Below are positions 1 through 13,486 of a stretch of DNA of 64,000 nucleotides, one piece after another; position 1 is the first letter of the stretch, and each line of letters starts with the position of its first letter. Location: contig NC_090781.1 of NCBI RefSeq assembly GCF_040054535.1, positions 9,737,982-9,801,981 of the forward strand, in the 5' to 3' direction. This DNA is from Antennarius striatus. Lineage: Eukaryota > Chordata > Actinopteri > Lophiiformes > Antennariidae. The notes under the pieces are model-generated. The model was not told the DNA's origin, made no database searches, and saw only the letters and a list, made by a program, of their open reading frames with translations. The position numbers and the translations under genes are program-made.

Positions 1-800
1 GGGAACACAAAAGTCACTATAAAAAGACAAAAAAAAAAGGTTCAGTCTCACCGGACAGGGAGATGCGCCCGCTGCCTGGTAGGATTCGAACATCCACCAC
101 ACTGACTGCTCCGACGGAACCGTTTCATCCGTCTCAAGCTGTATGGAACAATTTTAGTTTTTGGAATCCAGTTATTTTCCCATCAACACAGGTTTCTCTA
201 CTCGGGTTACTGGACCACTCCCTTCTTCCTCCCCCCTCGTCTCACCTGGGAGTCTCGGTTATATTGTCTCTGGTTCACGCCTCCCTGTCAGCTGTGACCA
301 TTTCCCTGGCCATTAGTCCATCATTGCCACTCGTAACCTCTGCAATTCCTCTTGAAGAGTCAGGAGTTCATCAGGTACATGTTCCTCCTCCATACTCATT
401 TTGTCAGTTTGAATAGTCTCTCGACCAAAATGAACATGAAATGGTACCAAACACACACAAAAAACAAGTTGAGTGGTAGTCACTGGCCTTTGGATCCCGT
501 TGGGGTTTGTTCCGAGTGTCCAGCTGTTGTCTCCTGATGTCCAGAGCCAGCCACTGTTTCAATTTAAAATCAAAATACACAAGCAAAAGCATACAGCAAA
601 ACACAATACCAATGCCTCATTTGATCCCGCTGACAACGCCAAAATGTGGTAACTGGGGAGTCTGGCAACCTCCCTTTGAGTACGACAACGCCACCTCCTG
701 AGACTGGGCAGGAGGAACCACAAAACTTTTCTAAGTTTGGTGTGGCTGACACTATATTTTCCCGCTGAGGGACAATTGATAAGAGGCAGGTATATATAGC
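1..800 (-). mobile_element. LTR-retrotransposon 5' end (fragment, cut by window edge)
   Basis: On the minus strand a TATA-like stretch (about 790-800) is followed by a segment ending in CCACA at position 645. A 3-base spacer comes next, then a primer-binding-site-like 18-mer (624-641, minus-strand reading begins TGGCGTTGTCAGCGGG) resembling the complement of a tRNA-Ser 3' end. About 225 bases further on, a short minus-strand frame starts at 399 with a charged, Leu/Glu-rich beginning and stops at 313-315, as a decayed gag start would. The outer LTR boundary was not found. The Gypsy-type assignment is a guess from this layout. Confidence 0.4.
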
Positions 801-3800
801 TGTATTCAAAATGTATTACTTCCCCGAAGGAATAGCATAAAAACAGTTAAAACGTTTCCCTTAAAACACTGTTATAAAAGGCTGGCGGATTCTCCTCGGT
901 CTAGGAAGGCCGGTCCCGCAGATGCAGGACCCCTGCTACGGAGGCCCCTGGTGAGACAAAGGTAAAAACACAGGCCCAATACCAGCACAAAGCATGCAAT
1001 AATCAAATGCCACACTTAAAATCTAATAGAAACTATAAAATATCAAATTGTTAAAAGTACACACCAAGGTCGTGCCTCACCAGTACAATCCCCCTACACG
1101 GTGCAGGCATCAGCGTAGGTCCGGCCTTGTACAACGAGTATCCTACGTCAAAGACAGTTAGAGAGGAGAACCACCAGCACCCCTTAAAAAAGATCAAATT
1201 CAGGAGGGCAACACAGAAAAAATTAAAAGTACAAATTTTTCTATGAAACAGTGGCTGGCCCAGTCCCTTTAAGAAAAGAACAACCATGTTAGATGTCAGC
1301 CTCATTAAAACAATTTAACACAAGCAACTCTGAACGTAACTAAAAGGTGTGGGCCTACTTTTTGGTCTCCTCAGCTGTCCCATCGCATATTTGGACAGGA
1401 AAAATTGTGGTTCACGTTCTGTCTACTAAACAAACCAGCAATTTGACCAACATATCCCAATGCCTATACATAAAATATTCAATAAAAATGTGTATATTAG
1501 TCATTTACTCATGCAGCCTGGCAGCTCAGGTCTCAGTGAAATAAATCATTGAGAGATCTCATTGCTGAAATCTGTGTCCTCCAAGCAATGACAATTATCC
1601 TGGTAAAATGAAATGGATAGGCATTTAGAAAATCAAATGGCAGTGAGTAGCATTCTACCATGAAGTACCTGCAGACAAGTGAGCACAGCTCCAACAACCA
1701 GCGAACAGAAAACCTCAAGGAGAGTCTAATCCTACCGTCAAACATTTATCACTTCCTAATTGGACCCAAAACATGTGACCTGGCCGTTGAGTGGATGTGA
1801 TGCAGCTGTGTTGTCTGCCTGCCTGTGTAGGTTTCCACATATACATTCAATATTTCATTGATGTGATGGTGTCACACACTTAAGTGCCAAAAACTTTCAT
1901 TTGCCAGAGAACAGGCTATAGTTTTTCTCTTGCGTTGAATGCTACTGGTGAGCCACGTGCGAACCCTGAACTCCTGCTTGAAAGTCATTAAAGTTTCTGC
2001 CGAAAATAAAAGGTATCCTGATTTCCATCAAAAAAAAAAAAAAAAAGACACAACACAGGAAAGGAACCACGACAAAAATTGGTGCCATGGCCCTTCGACT
2101 AGTCAGCTGGAGCTGACTACCTTTGTTGCTGCAGAATGAACCACGATGCATGACTTTTCAGCAGGACCCAGAGACTGCTGGGAGGCTACCGGACATGTGC
2201 GCTAATGTTATTGTTCCTGCTTGGGCTGAGTGAAAAAATTTAATCCTATGTGAACTGATTTTAAGTACTGAGGATTCGTATGGACATTTTCATTGGATTG
2301 TATCCTGTTGCTTTTGACTTTTGGTGACTGTTGTCTATGTCTATTGCTACTGTTTTCACTGTGATAATTGAGTGTTACAGCAATACGGAGTCATTTAATG
2401 TTAATCTATTCATGAGCGAGGGATGTGGCAGAGGTGTTTTGATGTGTACCCCTGTGTTAAAGTCCACACCAGGGAACTGAGTAGAGCCATGTCACTTTAG
2501 GGCGGAAAAGAGCGGGTTACGGGGACTAAATAATTCTTTAGTCAGGCCCCTGCTTTTTACTCCAGGCTTACCACCTGTAGACCCCCCACTTCAGAACGTG
2601 ATCGATTCCAGTTTGGGATCATCTCCTGGCCAGCTCGCTGAGCTGGTGAGGTCAATTGTAGTTGAGGTTGACGTTCCATTAAAGCTAGCTTACAGTATTC
2701 AATATCTGCTGACCAAACATCGGTGCTGACCTCTGATGGATGTCAGAATGTTTCCCATTCAAATCTCTGTGGTACTACTGTCATTTATGCATCTAAGTTG
2801 AACTTGGTGTTTCAAAAGAAGTTTGACACTCTGGGGACAACCGAAAGACAACTTTTGGGTTAGTGATTGCACCAAGGTGGAAAAGATGTGACAGAAACTC
2901 CAGTAGTAACCAGTGTGGTTCAAGTTCACATAGAATGTATAAAAACACTATTTTACTCTTTTGTTGGGGGGGGGGTGTTTGTTTGTTTGTTTGTTTTGTT
3001 TTAATGTGCCGCTGTTAGAGTTATTCTTCAAACAACCTGTGAAGAAATAATCAGACACGCACAAAGAAACAGGCAGACTCAAGGTAACTTTTTCTACTGC
3101 AGGGGAGACCAACAGCAGACCCAGCACAGTGTGCTCAGGTTTCAAATTGCTTTTGCCCCTCACAGTGTTTTATTGAACAGTTGAAGTAGGCGGTTACAAA
3201 TTTGGATATACTGTAGATCATCAAACAAGAAAATCATCACAGGTGTAATAAGAACCTCAAGTTATATGTGATTGGTTAACTATTTATTTATTCAGTGTAT
3301 TTTTCTGTTTCCAGACATGTTATTATAGCAGACTTTCATCAGTGTTGGAACATCGATAACAACACCCTAAGAGAAAAAAAAGGTTGACGGGTAGAAGCCA
3401 TTGGCTTGTAAAGTTCCCGTCCCCTAAATCAACAACATCTCTCTCATTGCAACACATTATCAACCAAATTCATACATTGCATGTCACATTTCAATTATTT
3501 TATTTTGGTGCATTGTTTTAAATCATCCATTCAATAGGTGTGCATCTTTGCACACGTCTTTGTCAGTTCTTGAGGAGAGTCCAATTTTGTCAAGTTCCGA
3601 GTGATGTTTCTGGGCAATTTTATGGTGTAGGTGCTGATTGAATTTCTTGTTTTGTGTGGCTGAGATGATGTTGAATTCTGTGCCTTCCCAAACTCTTAGT
3701 TACTGGCATCAGCATCACGGTTCATGGCAACCACCTCCATACATTTTTCCAACCTCAACTAGGATATATGTAAGTGATTAACTAAGAAATAATGAAACGA

Positions 3801-4285
3801 TAATGAAGCAATGATAATAAAGACTGAATTCTTCCATCAGCTGCATATATTTATCTTTTCATACACAGCGGAGTAATCATTGTCTGACATGAATTGAAAT
3901 GGGAAGATTAATGATGTTGGTGATTTCCTCTCTTTCTTTCTTGGAGGGGGGTGGCCTTGCCTGCATTGTTCTTTGGGTCCAAGCTGAGTTGTGGGGTGAA
4001 GTTGTGATTTGAAGAATGGAAAGAAAATGTGGGGACAATTAATGAAATTGGTCTCAGAGGTAAAGTTAACATGTGTTTCATGTCAGACTGATCGTGTGCT
4101 GTACCATCACAGATAGAACTCCCACTGATAACAGAACTCGCTCATAATGTAGTACTATTTTTTTTTTTACATCCAGTGGTTGTACTTTCATTGTCTGACA
4201 TTCATTGCTTATATTTTGAAGTTACATTCTTGTGATTCAATACAGGTAGTCCTAAACATATGAACGTAATTGGTTCAAAGAGGTT
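801..4285. other. no gene recognised
   Basis: No ORF here has recognisable protein similarity and no exon-like blocks stand out. Visible are a poly-A run near 2030-2046, a small perfect hairpin near 2102-2117 (GTCAGCT/AGCTGAC arms), and a G-run followed by TTTG repeats at about 2965-3000. The 2170-2750 part has the mixed composition of old retroelement sequence but nothing that can be named. Confidence 0.5.
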
Positions 4286-4289
4286 GTTA

Positions 4290-6470
4290 AATTGTCCTCT
4301 ATCCATCCATCCATCCATCCACCTTCCACCGCTTAACAGTAGTCGGGTAGCAGGGGCAGCAGCTTCAAAAGGGAACCCAAAACTTCCCTTTACCCGGCCA
4401 CATCCACCAGTTTGACTGGGGGATCCCAAGGCGTTCCCAGATCCACCTGGTCCTGGGTCTGCCCCGAGGTCTCCTTCCAGCTGGACGTGCCAGGAACATC
4501 TCCCTAGAGAGGTCCCCCGGAGGCATAGGCACCAAATGCCCAAACCACCTCAACTGACTCCTTTCCAGGTGAACGAGCAATGAGTCTACTCTGAGCCCCT
4601 CGCGAATAGCAGTGTCTCTCACCCTATCTCTAAGGGAGACACCAGCTATCTGCCTGAGAAAGCCCATTGTATCCGTGATCTTGTTCTTTTGGTCATGACC
4701 CATCACTCATGACCATAGGTGAGGGTAGAAACGAAGATTGAACAGTAGCTGGAGAGCTTTGCCTCTCTGTTTAGCTCTCTCTTTGTGACAACAGTGTGGT
4801 AAAGCGACTGCAATACAGCTCCTGCTGCCCAAATTCTCTGTCCAATCTTACGTTCCATTGTTCCCTCACTCATGAACAGGACCCCAAGATACTTAAACTC
4901 CTTCACTTGGGTTAGGACCTCATTCCCCACTCAGAGAAGGCAGTCCACCGGCTTCCTGCTAAGGAATATGGTCTCAGATTTGGAGGTACTGATCTTCATC
5001 CCCGCCGCTTCACACTCAGCTGCAGACTGGACCAGTGAGTGCTGCAGGTCACAGGCCGATGATGCAAACAGGACAACACCATCTGCAAAAAGCAGCGATG
5101 CAATCCTCAGCCCACCAAACTGTAAACCCTCCTCACCATGACCGTATCCCTGGGGATACACTGTATCCCACAGTGTATCCCTGGGGGCCCGATCGTATGG
5201 CTTCTCCAAGTCCACAAAACACATGCAGACTGGATGAGTATACTCACAAGACCCCTCTATGATCCCTGCAAGAGTAAAGAGCTGGTCCGTTGTTCAACGA
5301 CCAGAACGGAACACACATTGTTCCTCCTCAATCCTAAGGTTCAACAATCGGCCAGACCCTCCTTTCCAGCACCTTGGAGTAAACTTTCCCAGGGAGGCTG
5401 AGGATTTTGAAGCCCCTGTAGTTTGCACACACCCTCTGGTCCCCCTTTTTAAAAAGAGGAACCACCACCATAGTCTGCCACACTTTCAGCACTGTCCCAG
5501 ACTTCCACACAATGTTAAAGAAGCGTGTCATCCATGACAGCCCCTTGACATCCAGAGCCTTCAGCATTTCCGGGCGAATCTCATCAAAAGCCGGGGCTTT
5601 GCCACCATGAAGTTGTTTAACTGCCTCGATGAATTTGCGCAGAGAGACTGACTCGAATCCCCCATCATCCTCCAGCTCTGCCTCTGCAACAGAGGACGGG
5701 TCAGTTGGGGTACTTGGATTTAGGAGTTTCTCAAAGTGTTCCTTCCACCGACTGACAACCTCCTCAGTTGAGGTGAACAGTGTCCCATCCTTGCCGTATA
5801 CAGCTTGGATGGTCCCCTATTTTCCCCTCCTGAGGTCTCGGACAGTCCTCCAGAACAACTTTGGTGCTGTCTGAGAGTCCTTCTCCATGGCCCCTCTGTA
5901 CTCCTCCCACTCTGGTTTGCCTTCATCATCACAGCCGAGGCTGCAGTCCTTTTGGCCTGTTGGTACCTTGCAACGCCCTTCCAGGTGTCTCCATCATTGC
6001 CGACGTGCGCAATTAAGTCCCCCAGGAGAACAATGGAGTCTCCTACAGTGATTCCATGAAGGTCCCCATTTAGAGACCCCAAAAAGGCCAAATACTCGGA
6101 GCTTCTATTTGGTGCATACACACAGACAACATTCAGAGTTTTCCCTCCCACAGCCTTAAAGTGTAGGGAGGCGACCCTCACATCCACCAGGGTGAACTCC
6201 AACACAGCGGCGCTCAATCGGGGGCTTGTCAGTATCGCCACACCCACCCTGCTCCTCACGCTTGATGAAACGCCACACTAAAACAAGGTAAAACCCCTAT
6301 CCAGGAGTTTGGATCTAGACCCAAGGCTATGCGTGGAGGTAAGCCCCACCAGATCCAAATGGTAATGCTCCACCTCCAACACAAGTTCCAGCTCCTTCCC
6401 GGCAGTAAGGTGACATTCCACGTCCCCAAAGTCGGCTTCTGCCGCCTGGGTCTGGTCTGTCATAACCCCG
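4290..6470 (-). mobile_element. degenerate non-LTR retrotransposon (LINE), endonuclease plus reverse transcriptase
   Basis: Minus-strand fragments in the right order make up an APE-type LINE. Endonuclease-like sequence (about 5720-6260) has a VCVYAPN motif and [10 protein letters not shown] in place of the usual GD-N-HVG. RT fragments follow at 5334-5567 (NYRGFKILS, LERR), then 4931-5224, where the catalytic FADD box reads FADG. The 3' part (4365-4930) has an RRPRGRPRTRW motif typical of fish LINEs. The element ends in an ATCC/GGAT repeat at about 4303-4322. Frames are broken several times and the catalytic Asp is changed, so it is dead. The clade was not determined. Confidence 0.85.
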
Positions 6471-7329
6471 TGTCATCACTGCCACCCATTTGGTAGTGCA
6501 CCCAACCCCATCAATCTGTCCTGCAGGGTAAATTGTTAAGTAAATTGTTAAGTCACGATTTAGTCAGTTTCAATGTATAATCACCCTTTAAGGTCATTTA
6601 AATTCCATTACTTCTCTAAATACAAAGTGCTTTGTCAAGGATAGGATTAGGACTCAAATGCAGAGCACTCAAGGAGAGGCTTTCATTCATATTTTAATCC
6701 ATAAAGCAGAAATCCAAGACACACAAGAAAACTCCCAAAGTTCAAAAAACTAGATATGCAGGCAAGGGTACAAAAACAACCTGGCAAAGAACCACAAGAG
6801 AGTCAGGCGTAAAAAGCCTCAGGCTAATCAACCTGATCAAGTCCAGGAGTTGAGATGAAGGACAGGTGTGGAGAGGAGACTCCGCCCAAAAGTTCGGCCT
6901 CTGTTCCTGCCACACCCCAGCATGGCAGAGCAGTAACACCGAACAGTGACAGTACTGTTCCCTCAGATTTATTAGAAACAATAGCAGGACAAAATACAAA
7001 CTTTTATATATTTTCTCCTTATCTTTTAATGATAAGGAGCAAATATATATAATGATAAATTTAATCATTTATCATTCCTTGAGGAAAAGAAGAAAACACT
7101 TCAAGGAACTCTCGACCAGTATTAAGTGCTTCCACCAACAACCAGAGTCAGATTTTGACAATCCACTTCACGTTACTGTAGCATTTAGCAAGTCATTCAC
7201 ATTTAGAATGAAGGAAGAGGAGGAGGGGAGTATTATTGTCAGTCAGAGTTATCAATAGAGAGATCGTCACCACTATTAATATCTTCACTAGCCTTTGCTT
7301 TATCATACATGATCAGTAAAGTATCTAAA
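6471..7329. other. unassigned spacer, possible non-autonomous element
   Basis: No coding evidence. A block at about 6636-6955 begins TGTCAAGGATAG and ends GAACAGTGACAGTACTG. Its wording (GGACTCAAATGCAGAG) is echoed at about 36388-36620 (GGACCCAAATGCGCAGA ... CTGACAGTATC). That hints at a shared non-autonomous transposon family, but boundaries and target duplications were not established. Confidence 0.3.
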
Positions 7330-7337
7330 GTACGAAC

Positions 7338-8484
7338 TAGGGTTGAGCCGGATACTCGTTTCATACAAGTATCCGGTACGGATAACGCATTTTTGATGAA
7401 TACGAGTACGATACGAATAAAACCCGTTAATAGGATAGGAAAATCATCCGGACTGTTTTCACGCTCTGTGATTGGCCAGTCACACATACTTCCCGCCCTT
7501 CCCTACAGACTGCAGTCAGAGCAGAGTTTGTCCCTGTCCCACTCTCCGGCACACACAGACAATTACTGATCTCTCTGTTGGTGGCTTTACTGTTCCTCAT
7601 GTCTTTCTTCTTAGGTTTTCTTCAGCTTGCCTCCATTTCGGTGTTTGGTTACCTGGTGAACTTTCTTATTGTTGTTTTTTTGTTGCACATACGCGTGCAT
7701 TTAACCACCTCCTCCACTCGTCTTTTTTTTTGTTTGTTCTAAACTCTGTTCAAATTTTTAATTCTATACTTTATAAATATTTTAACTGAGACATAGTGCG
7801 CATACACACACACACACACACTCACACTCACTCACCGCAATCAACATTGTTTAACTTAATGTGAAAAAAAAGTGCCAAGAACATTAGGTGCTAAAAATAA
7901 ATAATTGGAAAAAAAAACAAAAAACAGTGTGATTATTAAAAAAAATTAAACTGAAAAAGAAGAAAAAAATTAAAAGTTTTCTTAAGTATGACAATTCTTG
8001 TTCATGCATAGTTGATAATATCCTATTGCATGCACTTAATTAATGTATTTTGTGTTTACTCGTTCTATATATAGTTCCTTTACTATTGTGATCAAAACCG
8101 CTACACGTTGAATCTCAATTCTGAGGCTCTTCGATAAATAGTCATTCATAGACTTAAGAATATTCATGTTCTGACTCAGTTCCATAAAAAACTTGTTCTG
8201 TAAATAGTTCTCTTACTTTTGTGATCAAAAACATTGATTTGAATCTCAATGTTGAGGCTGTTCTGTAAATAGTTTTAAACTAAACAATAAATATAGCAAT
8301 TTGTGATCAATCCATATCAATGTTAGACTTAAAATAATGTAGTGATTTAAGCCCCACCCATTTCCGGTAAACCACACCCACTTCCTGTTTAATCCCTGCC
8401 AATTCTGAGTACAGATACGGATACAGATAATCTAGTTGGTTGAACAGATACAGATACAGATAGTGGTGTACTCGCTCATCCCTA
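7338..8484. mobile_element. hAT-like non-autonomous DNA transposon (MITE-like)
   Basis: The block starts TAGGGTTGAGC and ends in the reverse complement of TAGGGATGAGC, so the terminal inverted repeats match at 10 of 11 bases. It is flanked by GTACGAAC (7330-7337) and GTACAAAC (8485-8492), an 8-bp target duplication with one mismatch, the length hAT transposases make. The interior (1147 bp) has no transposase ORF. It contains two imperfect direct copies of a segment around 8078-8141 and 8211-8272 that share TTGTGATCAAAA and TGAATCTCAAT. The superfamily call rests on the 8-bp duplication and the terminal sequence. Confidence 0.6.
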
Positions 8485-8492
8485 GTACAAAC

Positions 8493-9456
8493 CATTACAC
8501 GTTGAGATGCTCACAGGGACAACAACAACAAAAAAACAACAGGAGGGGTTGATGAGGAGGGGTTGTGGTGCTCCTCGGTGGGGCTTGTGGCAGAAAGGGG
8601 AATTGCAGCACAATAGGTGGACATGGTAGTGTGTGTTTATTTATATCTGAGTGTTTGTAAATGGAGTGTTCGCATGTTGAGGATTACCTGTATTTTTTAT
8701 TTCTTATTTGATTTATCACTAAGATACTTTGTCAATATCATTATTTTCTTTCTTGTATTGTAACCATTGCATGCTGTAAATTCAGACTTCTCTAGAGGGT
8801 AGTAAAAGTATTATGAGATAAGCTAAAAATTCATCAATATTGTAACTATTCTGTAGCTCAACCAGTGCTAGTAAGATAAGATGATTTAAAAAATCATTTC
8901 ATTGTCTTTTAGTTGTTTAATGCATCATGTCATTTAGCATGGGTCATTCCACTAACATCAGAGTGTTGAATCATTAGGACTCATAATGTCCATATGCCAC
9001 TCCAAACATCATTCATATTTTTCACTATCACCATCTGTCTGTCTAATTTTGGCCTGTGGGCTGCTGATGTAATCTGTTTTACTAATTATGATCACATGTC
9101 TTCACACCTAATATACCCGTAATATCAGTGTTTCACTTGTATGGAGCGACCTCGACATGCTAAAACAAGCAATCTGTGTATAGATTGCATTTGTAGACTT
9201 ATATTTGATTGGAACTCTGCAGTCAAATGAAACTGTTTGTTCACGATGTGTTTTTTACGGGTAACCCTGAAGAGTCATTTGTACTGTATTTCAATTTAAG
9301 GGATATATCTTTGGTTGCAGAATCTATTACAGGCTTTCTGTGATGTACCTTACATTGTTGTCTGAATTTTATGCAGGCAGATGAAAAGTTGTGCTTTCAA
9401 TTTTGTTTGATGAACTCATTGCACCTGTCAATATATATTGTTATTTTATGTGTTTA
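8493..9456. other. no gene recognised
   Basis: AT-rich unique-looking sequence with no exon, RNA gene or repeat that I can name. Confidence 0.5.
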
Positions 9457-9895
9457 GGGCGGCAGTGGCTCAGTTTTGGGCGGCAGTGGCTCAGTTTTGG
9501 GCGGCAGTGGCTCAGTGGTAAAGCGGGCGGTAGAGCAGGTCGTCCTATGATTTAAGATCGGCGGTTCGATTCCCGCTCCCGCCCCCCCCAAAATACCCGG
9601 AGGTGAGCTGACAGTGGGAGGTGTCAGCTCATCTCTGGAGCACTGCCGAGGCACCCTTGAGCAAGGTGCCGTCCCCTTTACAAAATTGCTCATTTGAGGC
9701 GCACCAAGAAGGAGCTGCCTGCCACTCTACCTCCCCTGCATGCCCACAGGCCCCTATGTGTGTGTGTGTGTGTGATACAGGGGCCTGTACTCACAAATAT
9801 ACGTATATGTATGCATGCGTTTGTAATCAGTAGCTAGAGTGTGCGTTCTTAATTTCCCTTCGGGGATCAAACCAGTATATAAAATTAAAAATTAA
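9457..9895 (+). mobile_element. tRNA-headed SINE, family 2, with triplicated 5' head
   Basis: The element has an A-box-like TGGCTCAGTGGT and a B-box-like GGTTCGATTCC, then a body seen in other copies (GTCAGCTCA-CT-TGGAGCACTGCCGAGG, GAGCAAGGTGCCGTCC) and a tail AATTTCCCTTCGGGGATC followed by A-rich sequence. The first 21 bases, beginning GGGCGGCAGTGG, occur three times in a row at 9457, 9478 and 9499. Other copies in the window lie near 14912, 23330 and 32755 (minus). Confidence 0.8.
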
Positions 9896-10585
9896 ATTTA
9901 AAAAAAATTATTGTACAAAAATGTTTAATCAATTTTTCTTTAATTTCTCTTCTGGTTCTTGATCTAATGACCCCCAATCAGCCTTCCCTATTCTCCTTCT
10001 TGGTGTCCTTAGCACTCAAATGGGGTTGGGGGTTGTTCAGTCTGTGCGATGTTTCTGGTGGAGTGCATGGAGCAAGAACAGTCTTTCCCTGAATGGTGAT
10101 GTGATTATTGGTGGACTTTTTCCTCTTCGGTCCACACCTTCAGCTTTGCAGCAAGATTTCACCAAGCGACCACTTCATGATCCATGCACTGGGTAAATAT
10201 AATCACTACATCACTAATATTAAATGTATAGTCTGTTAGTTTTGTCTTTGTTTCCTATTTTATGATGATGTTGACAAGATAATTCCTGATAATTTTGTTG
10301 AAAATAATTTAATCTTGCAAATTATTGTGCTACACGAACAAACTTAAAAATGCTTATATTTCTGTTGAAATAAATAATTTAAAAAAAAATAACCCTCAAA
10401 ATTGTCTATCTACTGAAGTTAAAAAATGTTAACAAAGATTTTTATTGTATATAACAATGTCATTGTTTGAAACTTTAAATATAGGATTAACACAATTTCA
10501 ACATGGAATGGAAAATAGAAACAGGGAAATACATTTTAAAGAAATAAATAATTCAGATTTTCCCACCATACAGTACATTAATCAG

Positions 10586-10598
10586 TACACTGATTGAC

Positions 10599-10639
<41 letters not shown>
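10586..10639. repeat. (GATT)n microsatellite
   Basis: About a dozen tandem GATT units in intron 1 of gene A. Confidence 0.9.
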
Positions 10640-11533
10640 CATCACTGCTTTATGATTTAATTAACATTCTTTCCATATCCATTGTCTGAGTTTTGAACCA
10701 GGGTCATTAAAAACTGCATATGCTATGGCATTCGCGGTGGAAGAAATCAATCGTAACAGCACCCTGCTGCCAGGAGTAAAGCTGGGCTACCGTATACTAG
10801 ATAGCTGTGGACGATACCCCTGGGCTCTTCAAAGTGCACTGTCACTTGTTGGAGGAGACTCACAAGGCTGCAGGTTGCAAGACTGTAATAAATGTGAAGA
10901 TGATGAGCACTCTGGAGAAACAGATGGTATGACATTCACTAGCAAATACCTTTTACATACATGTTATCATATCAGTGAACAGTGGTAGAAAATATTGTTC
11001 ATTGTTATGCAGCAGGTGATCAGCCCATTCCATTGCTGATTGGTGGTGCTTCATCTACATCAAGTATAACATTGTCCAGTATCTTATGGCCTGTTTCTAT
11101 GCCAATTGTTTCATGACCTCTGGAATACACATCTGTTTTTTTCTCTTCTTTTTTGTTTGTTTGTTTGTTGGTAAAGGTTAATAGTTTATGTAAATCATTT
11201 GTATTTTACTTCAAAATTTAACTCGTCTTTTTCTTTTACATAATGTTTTATAATTATAACTCTCTCCATCAGATCAGCTATCTAGCTACCTGCCCCTGTC
11301 TTAGTGACAGGACAAAATTCCCTAACTTCTTCAGAACGATCCCCAGTGACATTTACCAAGCCAGGGTCATGGCACAACTGGCCACTCACTACAACTGGAC
11401 TTGAATGGGAGCAATAATTGCAAGCAACGACTATGGCCAATCTGCAATACAGGCATGTGCTTTTTTAGTAAATTTAACATGAATCAATTATTTGCAAATC
11501 ATATATACAGTATATTTATAAAGTATATGTACA

Positions 11534-11578
11534 GTGTGTGTGTGTGTATATTATACACACACACACACACACACACAC
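11534..11578. repeat. (TG)n and (AC)n microsatellites, inverted
   Basis: A TG run followed by an AC run around an AT core, in the gene A intron before the exon at 11603. The two runs are mutually complementary and could form a hairpin. Confidence 0.85.
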
Positions 11579-13130
11579 TGTATACTGCTTTTTATATCTC
11601 AGGTATTTCAGGAGGAGATCAAGGGAAAAACTGCGTGTTTGGACTTCATTGAGACTGTCAGTACACAAACTATTCTGAGTGATGTCAAACGAGTAGCACT
11701 CAGAATTCAAACTTCAACTGTGAGAGTAATTATCGTATTTTGCTGGTATACATTAATACGAGAAGTATTTATGGAGCTGGCCGTGAGAAATGTGAGGAAA
11801 ATAACAGTGACACGTTTAAGGACAATAGCAGTTACCATTCACCATGTATATACAGATTTTTCTTCAGAAAAAAAACCTTTTTTTTAATTTCAGCTGTTAT
11901 TTTTTTTCTATTGCTTAACTCTAGGTGACTGACAGACAGTTTCTGGCAAGTGAATCTTGGAGCACAAGTGATGATCTACTCAAAGATCTTGCCATCTCTC
12001 AAGTGGCAAAAGGTGTTCTTGGTGTGGCCATTAAAAGTTCAACAATACCTGGATTTCAAAATTATCTCAGACGTTTGTGCCCAGTTCTTCGACCTGATGA
12101 TAAATTCTTAAGAGAATTCTGGGAAAAACAGTTTGGATGCAGTTCTGGAGCTAACCAATCACATGTAATACTCCTCTTTTCATATTTTTTTCCATCCCTT
12201 AAAACTAAATCAGTCTCTCTTCCAAATATGTCTTTTTTATCTCCTCCTAAGGGGTCATTTCAGAAAGTGCTACCATCCTGCAATGGGACAGAGTCTTTGA
12301 AGGGAGTGCAAATTCCCTTTATTGATACATCTCATCTAAGGGCTGAATATAATGTCTACCTTGCTGTTTATGCTGCAGCCCATTCCCTTCACAGCCTTCT
12401 CTCCTGCCCTGAAACAGACCAGACTCCTGGAAACATTTCTACCTGCTCCTCTCCAAAACATATCACCCCCATAGAGGTTAATTCAAATGTACATGTCTCT
12501 GTCAGAGTGATAGTTGATGAATATACATTTTCAGATTTGTTTTAATAGAGATTTTTCACCTTTTTATTCTTTCAGCTGCTGCATCATTTGAACAAAGAGA
12601 CCATCACTACTCCTCAAGGCGATATATTTAATTTCAAAGGTTCTGACATCCCAGTAAAGTATGACATTGTCAACTGGCAGACCGCCCCTGAAGGAAATCT
12701 TAAACTGAATTTAATTGGTCATGTAGATGGTTTATACCTTCACATTAACGAGGCGGCTATCCAGTGGAGTACTGGATTCAATCAGGTAGACTGATCAACT
12801 AGTTTATAATAACTCAGTTCACAAGAATACATCACTTGAAACTTTGAATGTCTTATTATTCAGGTGCCAATTTCAGTGTGCACTGAGAGCTGCCCTCCAG
12901 GTACCAGGAGGGCCAACAGGGAAGGAGAACCTCTATGCTGCTGTGTCCCATGTGCAGAAGGGTATATTAACAATAAAACTGGTAAGGAAATCACTGTCAT
13001 TAATTCTAACATCTTATTCTTGTTTGGATTTATTTTTCCATCTTCTATTTCTTAACATTTCCAGGTTCTATTCACTGTCAGAGTTGTCCTGTTGAGTTCT
13101 GGTCCAATTTTGAGAAAACTGCCTGTATTC

Positions 13131-13486
13131 CGGGCGGCACGGTGGCGCAGTGGTTAGCACTGCTGCCTCACAACACGGCGGACTCGGGTTCGAGTCCAGC
13201 TCTGTGCGGAGCTCGCATGCTCTCCCCGTGTCTGCGTGGGTTCTCTCCAGGTTCTCCGGCTTCCTCCCACCTCCAAAAGCATGCGCTTCAGGTTGATTGG
13301 CTGGTCCCAAATTGACCATAGGAGTGAGTGTGTGTGCCTGCTTGTTTGTTTCTATGTGGCTACGCGGTACACTGGCGTAGTGCCTGGAGTGTCCCCTGCC
13401 TCACGCCCTGAGACTGCCAGGATAGGCACTGGCTACCCCGCGACCTGCGTTAGCGGATTAAGCGGGTTGGAAGATGAATGAATGAA
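13131..13486 (+). mobile_element. tRNA-headed SINE, family 1, inside a coding exon of gene A
   Basis: The insert starts CGGGCGGCACGGTGGCGCAG and has a B-box-like GGGTTCGAGTCC. Its body includes TGCGTGGGTTCTCTCC and TTCCTCCCACCTCC, and it ends in GAATGAATGAA. It is flanked by an exact 11-bp duplication TGCCTGTATTC (13120-13130 and 13487-13497), which is receptor coding sequence. Insertion therefore split the codons for the conserved linker segment just before TM1. A second full copy lies on the other strand in pseudogene E (48699-49060). Confidence 0.92.

Noticed and set aside
63-416. 117-codon plus-strand ORF
   Set aside because: No recognisable domain; it is antisense to an LTR-element leader and gag start on the minus strand.
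9499-9585. tRNA-gene-like sequence with A and B boxes
   Set aside because: The same head is followed by a shared body and tail at several loci, so it is a SINE head rather than a tRNA gene; the cloverleaf is also poor.
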